From assembly GCA_964510055.1 (NCBI GenBank), contig CAZDZY010000119.1, forward strand, positions 1-8,794: DNA of 8,794 bases, in the 5' to 3' direction. The notes under the pieces are model-generated. The model was not told the origin of the DNA, made no database searches, and was given only the letters and a program-made list of their open reading frames with translations. Positions within the stretch are counted from its first letter, which is position 1; every line of letters starts with the position of its first letter. The DNA comes from DTFZ01 sp964510055 (lineage in GTDB: Bacteria > Bacillota > Clostridia > Christensenellales > SZUA-584). The position numbers were made by a program, and so were the translations under genes. Below, piece after piece: positions 4,624 through 8,794 of the stretch.

Positions 4624-6810
4624 TCAATAGAACGGCCATGTCGGCAGCCAGCGTAAGGCGTATGAAAAAGCGCGCGGTATAACAACGCCTGTCGTGACCG
4701 GGTAAAACACTATGAACAGGAACGCGCACAGCGACATGAAAAATATTACCCATGTCTTCCCGTGCTTTGTTCTTTCTATCAAATATTTGGCGAGCACCGC
4801 GGTAAGAAGTATCAAAAACGGTATCGTCTCGAAGTAATGGTATATGAACGTTTCCCTCTGTATTATTACCCACGGCACAAACTGCGAGGCCGCCGCGATA
4901 CCTAAGAACAGTGTGCGTTTGCCGAGCTTTCCTTTGCGCAGGCGGATCACCGTAAGAGCGATGACCGAAGCGAATGCGCCCCACCATACGGCCGGGTTGC
5001 CCATCGTCGAGAGCGTAGACAACTGCTCCGGCGGGTAACCTTCTCCCTGGAACAGGAATACCGGCCTTATGTTTAGCGGCCACGAATACCACCTTGACGA
5101 GAACGGATGCGCTTTGTCTGTTTTTAAGTTCCAGTGATATTTGAGCATATCATTCTGGTTCCTCCATACCCTTTCAAACGATGCCTTAAAGTCAGAAGGC
5201 CCGTTGTCGGTATACAACACGAACCCCGAATATCCAATGAAGCCGCCGATAACGGCGACTATAAGTATACAGGACAGAACGGCGATAAGGGTGTTCCTGT
5301 TTACCTTTCTCCTTGTTTCGCCGGCGTCTTTAGCCGGCGCCTCTTTCTTAAGCACGCTCCTTATATCTTTTATCTTTATCATTGTCAGCAGTAAAGTGAC
5401 AACGGCGAAAATCGCAAAAAAGCATGCGCGCATAGCGTACCCGAACGTGCCGACCGCTTTCCCCATATAAGGCAGGTATGCCGACAGGTATATAATAACG
5501 GGAACTATAATAAAGAACAGCACGCACCATAGCAGCGTGGCTATGGTCTTCTTTGCAAAGCCGCGCGCCACGCTTTCCAAATACTCCCGTTTCGCATCGT
5601 CCATCGCGTCGGATCGCTCTTCGTCTGAAAGCTCACGCACCGCGTACTCGAATTCGCGCCAGCGCTTGTATATCTGCATAAAAAACAGTAATGCAAGGCC
5701 AAGCCCGGCGTACATGCACAACCATTTCGTCGCCGCCCCGAGGCCGAACGCTACGCCGCACATTGCCAGGGGTAGCAGCGATTTTTTGAGAGGTTCGCGG
5801 TTATAGTTTGTCTCTGTGTATTTATACATGAAGTAGTACATCAGCAGCACGAAGAAAAGGCTGTAGCTATCGATAGTAGCTATGCGGGTCTGCGTGAAAT
5901 GCATGAAATCGACCGCAAGCAGGAACGTCGGGATAAAGGCAAACAGCGGCCTCTTAAAAAGCCTCTTCGCGAATAAGTACATCAGGGGCAGCATTATTAC
6001 CCCGAATAGCGTGCCCATCGACCGCCACCCGAACGGATTCATCCCAAAAACTTCGATGCCCATGCTTAAGAGCGTTTTGCCGAGCGGAGGGTGCGTCCAC
6101 TCATACGGTGTTTCGTGGTTCAGGTACTCATAAGCAGTCCTCGCGTGATACACTTCGTCGAAATACATCTCGGTCATATAGTACGTCTGTTTCGGCACAT
6201 ACTGCTGCTCGTCGAACATGTTCCCCGCCGGATTGCCGGGCTGCTCTTCGAAGCCGCTTTTCGTAACGGACTTTAGCGCGACGGGGACTCCGCCGTTGCA
6301 GAAACCGAGTTCAAGCATTTTTACGCCCGCGGCCTCCACGTGTATCGTCACGTACTTCGCGTAAAAACTTTTAATGGGTTTGAACTGCCACTCGTACATA
6401 TCTATGGCGTTATGATCTACCTCAAACGGTTCACTGGTCTTTATCTGGTCATCATTTTCGTCTAATTCACCAGTTAATTTCTCTATAACGGCGGGCGTGT
6501 AGCCTTCGCCGTCGGCGGAATAGGAAAATGAAAATTTACCGCTGCCCAATGAAGCAAAGTATCTTATGGAATCTATCGTTTCCGGCTCCTGAAACTCGAC
6601 AGTAATGTCTTCACCGGGATTTTCCATCGCGTAATATGATTTGGGTATATCGAAGGACCCCAGATTGGTAAACGCTACGATTGCGTATATGAGCGTTACC
6701 GCAGCGAGTATGAGCCAGTCTTTTATGCTCATCTTCGCGCGTTCTTCATCAGTAAACAGCCGCCTTTGCGCGCTCTTCTGCCAGTTCCTTATCCGCTGTG
6801 ATTCTTTCAT
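4624..6810 (-). CDS. GT39 protein-O-mannosyltransferase-like enzyme with extracytoplasmic insert
   Basis: This is a polytopic GT-C enzyme of family GT39 (PMT). Enzymes of this kind transfer a sugar from polyprenyl phosphate to an acceptor, often Ser/Thr of secreted proteins, on the outer face of the membrane. The ATG at 6810 follows AGAGGA by seven bases, giving 728 residues; the preceding TTG codon is also possible. Numbering from that TTG: a charged cytoplasmic N-terminus, a first helix (32-49), an outside beta-rich segment (about 56-180), then YFDEVYHAR (217-225) with the paired acidic residues D219/E220 and THPPLGK (240-246). MHFTQTRIATIDSY (304-317) and the late PMT block HPFSSRWYSWPLNIRP (569-584), followed by YHYFETIPF (658-666), are also visible. 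The insert between the first helix and the catalytic DE motif is unusual and resembles F5/8 type C folds. A charged, helical cytoplasmic loop spans 385-422. Protein mannosylation is inferred; other acceptors are possible. Confidence 0.92.
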   Translation of the reverse strand: MKESQRIRNWQKSAQRRLFTDEERAKMSIKDWLILAAVTLIYAIVAFTNLGSFDIPKSYYAMENPGEDITVEFQEPETIDSIRYFASLGSGKFSFSYSADGEGYTPAVIEKLTGELDENDDQIKTSEPFEVDHNAIDMYEWQFKPIKSFYAKYVTIHVEAAGVKMLELGFCNGGVPVALKSVTKSGFEEQPGNPAGNMFDEQQYVPKQTYYMTEMYFDEVYHARTAYEYLNHETPYEWTHPPLGKTLLSMGIEVFGMNPFGWRSMGTLFGVIMLPLMYLFAKRLFKRPLFAFIPTFLLAVDFMHFTQTRIATIDSYSLFFVLLMYYFMYKYTETNYNREPLKKSLLPLAMCGVAFGLGAATKWLCMYAGLGLALLFFMQIYKRWREFEYAVRELSDEERSDAMDDAKREYLESVARGFAKKTIATLLWCVLFFIIVPVIIYLSAYLPYMGKAVGTFGYAMRACFFAIFAVVTLLLTMIKIKDIRSVLKKEAPAKDAGETRRKVNRNTLIAVLSCILIVAVIGGFIGYSGFVLYTDNGPSDFKASFERVWRNQNDMLKYHWNLKTDKAHPFSSRWYSWPLNIRPVFLFQGEGYPPEQLSTLSTMGNPAVWWGAFASVIALTVIRLRKGKLGKRTLFLGIAAASQFVPWVIIQRETFIYHYFETIPFLILLTAVLAKYLIERTKHGKTWVIFFMSLCAFLFIVFYPVTTGVVIPRAFSYALRWLPTWPFY

Positions 6811-6817
6811 CAATAAG

Positions 6818-6823
6818 TCCTCT
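6818..6823 (-). promoter_or_regulatory. Ribosome binding site of the GT39 gene
   Basis: AGAGGA on the minus strand lies seven bases upstream of the ATG at 6810 and four upstream of an adjacent TTG codon. The spacing favours the ATG. Confidence 0.55.
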
Positions 6824-6850
6824 TTTATCCTAAACTTTTACTTAAGTGCC

Positions 6851-8716
6851 TTACCCAAGCAGCGCGGGGCTCTTTATGATCACCTTCCCGCTCAGAAGTT
6901 TTTTAACGGTAAAAACGGCGTATACCGCGTACAGCGCCACGTTTATTGCCGACAGCGCCGTAAGCGGGCCTTCCGGCGCCGCCGTAGAATCGGCATACAT
7001 CACAACGAGCTGGTTGAGCATCGCCGCTATTGACCACAGCCCCGCGAAGACGAGCGCTGAAGTATCCTTCGAATACGCGTACGCTAAAACGAGCAATACG
7101 CATGCCGGCACTATATACCTCTCGTGGACCATATTCATCAGCATGAACAGCGATATTATCAAAAATGCCGAGATGCTGAAATACGGGCGCCTTTGCCTTG
7201 TCTTCCACTGTATGAACGCTACGACAGCGCATATCATCACAAGGAATATCATTCCCCATGTCCTGTAATCTAAAAACAACAGTTCAGTTGTATCCTCCGC
7301 CCAGTTGCCCCCGAGCAGCGCGAACAGGTTAAAAGCGTTGATCGTAGCGTATGGGTATGAGCCGATGGTGCCCGTATATTTGTTTATTATCCATCGGGCC
7401 ATGTTAAGCCCCTGGACTGTAGGGTGCATCTGCTCGTCGAGCATATTCTTCGGAATGCCGAGCCCCGGGTTTAAGCGGTAAACGCGTTCATTTTCTTCGG
7501 AAGGAAGAGGAACGGCTATGCCCTTGCTGTTGTAAAAGGCTATCTCGTACATATTTATACCCGGCTCGTCCACATGGATATCTACATTCGAGGCGCTGAA
7601 AGCCTCAACCTCGATCTGCCGCCACTCCGGGTCCGCAGCGCTCAGCTGCTCTTTAAACGGCGCTTCTTCATTACTGCCGGAGGGGCTTATCATTACATCG
7701 GCCGTTTGGCCGGGTCCTTCTCCGTACGACAGCGAAAAGCTCCCTGTGCCGGAGGCTATATATTTGACGTATTTGATCTCAGAAGGTTCCTCGAAATTCA
7801 CAATAAAATCGTCAACGATATCAAAAGTAAAAGATGTCTTTGGCTGATATGTATTGAACGGCAGCGAGCCCAAGAACAGCACGCCGGCAACTATCACAAG
7901 CCCGCCGGACGCGCCTATCAAAGCTTTTTTCAGGCCGCGGCGTTTGAACAGCGCGTAAATATACGCAAGGCCTACTACTGGGGCGAACAATATTGCCTGC
8001 GGTTTTATGAGGAGCGCGATCGCGAAGAAGAAAGCCCCCGCCAGATAGCTCTCTTTTTTAAGCCGGTACAGCGATAAAACTATGAACAGCGCGAATACAG
8101 GATCTATCTGCCCCCATACGCTGCTGTTAAAAAACAGAGCCGGATTGAAGAGTATAAGGCATGAGCAAAAAAGGCCGAACCTCTTTCCCGCTTCACCGGA
8201 AGCTATACTGAAAACGATGGCGGCAATAACTATCTGCGAGATTATGGCCGGGAGTTTGAGCAGCACGACGTTCCCCGCGGAGGCGGCGTCTATACCGAAC
8301 AGATTCTGGATGGAAGCCATTATCCATAGAATATACATATATCCCGGCGGATAATCCGCGAAACCTGCGGAACCGTAAAAGCCGGACGGGCCTTGCGAGT
8401 ACATCGTTTGCGCCCAACTGCGAAAGCAGCCCATATCGATAGCGTAGCCGGGGAAAACCGCCGCCGTAAATATGTGAATGACCGCGGCCGCGGCTGCGGC
8501 AGATAAAAACAGGGGCCAACCGTAATGATAATCACTGCTGCGGCGCAGCACAAGCGCCACGCAGATTAAAATAAAAACGCACAAAACTATTAACGTCAGA
8601 ATAGTCGCAACAGAAATCTGGGGCTGAGTCGCCCCCGAGATCCCGGCATATGCCGTGCCGGTAAAACCGAAAACAATCGCTGTTATTGCGGTAAAGAGTA
8701 ATATCCTGCGGCCCAT
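6851..8716 (-). CDS. Polytopic GT-C glycosyltransferase (GT87/PIG-M-like) with extracytoplasmic insert
   Basis: This 621-residue membrane protein has about a dozen hydrophobic helices and motifs of outside-facing GT-C enzymes using polyprenyl-phosphate sugars. YAIDMGCFRSWA (91-102) supplies the likely catalytic Asp (D94) in the first outside loop. DYPPGYMY (121-128), SSVWGQIDPV (198-207), YPYATINAFNLF (454-465) and HERYIVP (531-537) follow in the order expected of GT87 or ALG6/PIG-M-like bacterial mannosyltransferases. Between a helix ending near 283 and the INAFNLF block lies a beta-rich domain (about 293-430) similar to one in the neighbouring GT39 protein. The N-terminus looks like a signal sequence (TAYAGIS). 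The ATG at 8716 has only a weak purine stretch immediately upstream, GGGAG being too distant, so translation may depend on the preceding gene. The gene ends 40 bases before GT39. It is probably a glycosyltransferase of the same glycan pathway; donor and acceptor are unknown. Confidence 0.85.
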   Translation of the reverse strand: MGRRILLFTAITAIVFGFTGTAYAGISGATQPQISVATILTLIVLCVFILICVALVLRRSSDYHYGWPLFLSAAAAAAVIHIFTAAVFPGYAIDMGCFRSWAQTMYSQGPSGFYGSAGFADYPPGYMYILWIMASIQNLFGIDAASAGNVVLLKLPAIISQIVIAAIVFSIASGEAGKRFGLFCSCLILFNPALFFNSSVWGQIDPVFALFIVLSLYRLKKESYLAGAFFFAIALLIKPQAILFAPVVGLAYIYALFKRRGLKKALIGASGGLVIVAGVLFLGSLPFNTYQPKTSFTFDIVDDFIVNFEEPSEIKYVKYIASGTGSFSLSYGEGPGQTADVMISPSGSNEEAPFKEQLSAADPEWRQIEVEAFSASNVDIHVDEPGINMYEIAFYNSKGIAVPLPSEENERVYRLNPGLGIPKNMLDEQMHPTVQGLNMARWIINKYTGTIGSYPYATINAFNLFALLGGNWAEDTTELLFLDYRTWGMIFLVMICAVVAFIQWKTRQRRPYFSISAFLIISLFMLMNMVHERYIVPACVLLVLAYAYSKDTSALVFAGLWSIAAMLNQLVVMYADSTAAPEGPLTALSAINVALYAVYAVFTVKKLLSGKVIIKSPALLG

Positions 8717-8739
8717 TTTTCTTAAAGCGGCTCCCGAAG

Positions 8740-8794
8740 CTAGGGCTCTATAAACTCAAAAGCGTCCCTTATGTGGTTTATTTTGCCGTAATCG
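8740..8794 (-). CDS. C-terminal end of an upstream gene (partial)
   Basis: One minus-strand frame stays open from the window edge to a TAG at 8742-8740 and encodes DYGKINHIRDAFEFIEP. It ends 23 bases before the next start, which matches the tight spacing of the rest of the operon, and a second frame hits a stop earlier. Only 17 residues are visible, so no function can be given and the call rests on context. Confidence 0.45.
   Translation of the reverse strand, partial: DYGKINHIRDAFEFIEP

Noticed and set aside
4583..5092. Second minus-strand frame inside the end of the GT39 gene
   Set aside because: It overlaps the conserved C-terminal PMT motifs in another frame and has no motif of its own.
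7574..8077. Plus-strand open frame of 167 codons opposite the GT87-like gene
   Set aside because: It lies opposite a convincing membrane enzyme and has no start signal or recognisable domain.

Overview
The window comes from a bacterium, most likely an uncultured member of the Bacillota (Clostridia-like). The clues are purine-rich GGAGG-type ribosome binding sites, strong sigma-A style promoters, intrinsic terminators with U-tracts, lipoprotein signal peptides, mid-range base composition with heavy use of the ATA isoleucine codon, and a GT39 enzyme carrying an extracytoplasmic insert. This assignment is an inference; no marker gene fixes the taxon. All supported genes lie on the minus strand, so transcription runs from high to low coordinates.

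Right half (8794 to about 4000): an envelope glycosylation operon. In order of transcription it holds the last codons of an unidentified upstream gene (8794-8740), a polytopic GT-C glycosyltransferase of the GT87/PIG-M-like type (8716-6851), a protein-O-mannosyltransferase-like GT39 enzyme (6810-4624) and a GtrA-family membrane protein (4586-4101). Gaps are short (23, 40 and 37 bases). Two tandem hairpin terminators close the operon. The two glycosyltransferases carry what looks like the same outside-facing beta-rich domain, inserted at non-equivalent places in their membrane scaffolds.

Left-centre (3937 to 1294): two tandem paralogous lipoprotein genes. Each forms a complete unit of promoter, leader, gene and terminator. 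Their products have a lipobox, a Pro/Ser/Thr/Ala-rich linker, a DLDGDGKEE motif and a C-terminal SH3-like segment. They differ mainly in two low-complexity insertions.

Left edge (1288 to 23): a YifB/ComM-type AAA+ ATPase gene driven by a third copy of the same promoter. It reads from a TTG start and stops just after the GPLLDQ motif, so it lacks the family's C-terminal domain.

Together: the operon would build a glycan or glycosylate secreted proteins on the outer face of the membrane, using polyprenyl-phosphate sugars that GtrA may help supply. The adjacent lipoproteins have linkers of the kind that bacterial PMTs modify elsewhere, so a substrate relationship is a reasonable hypothesis, not a demonstrated one. 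No RNA genes, CRISPR arrays, insertion sequences or origins were recognised.
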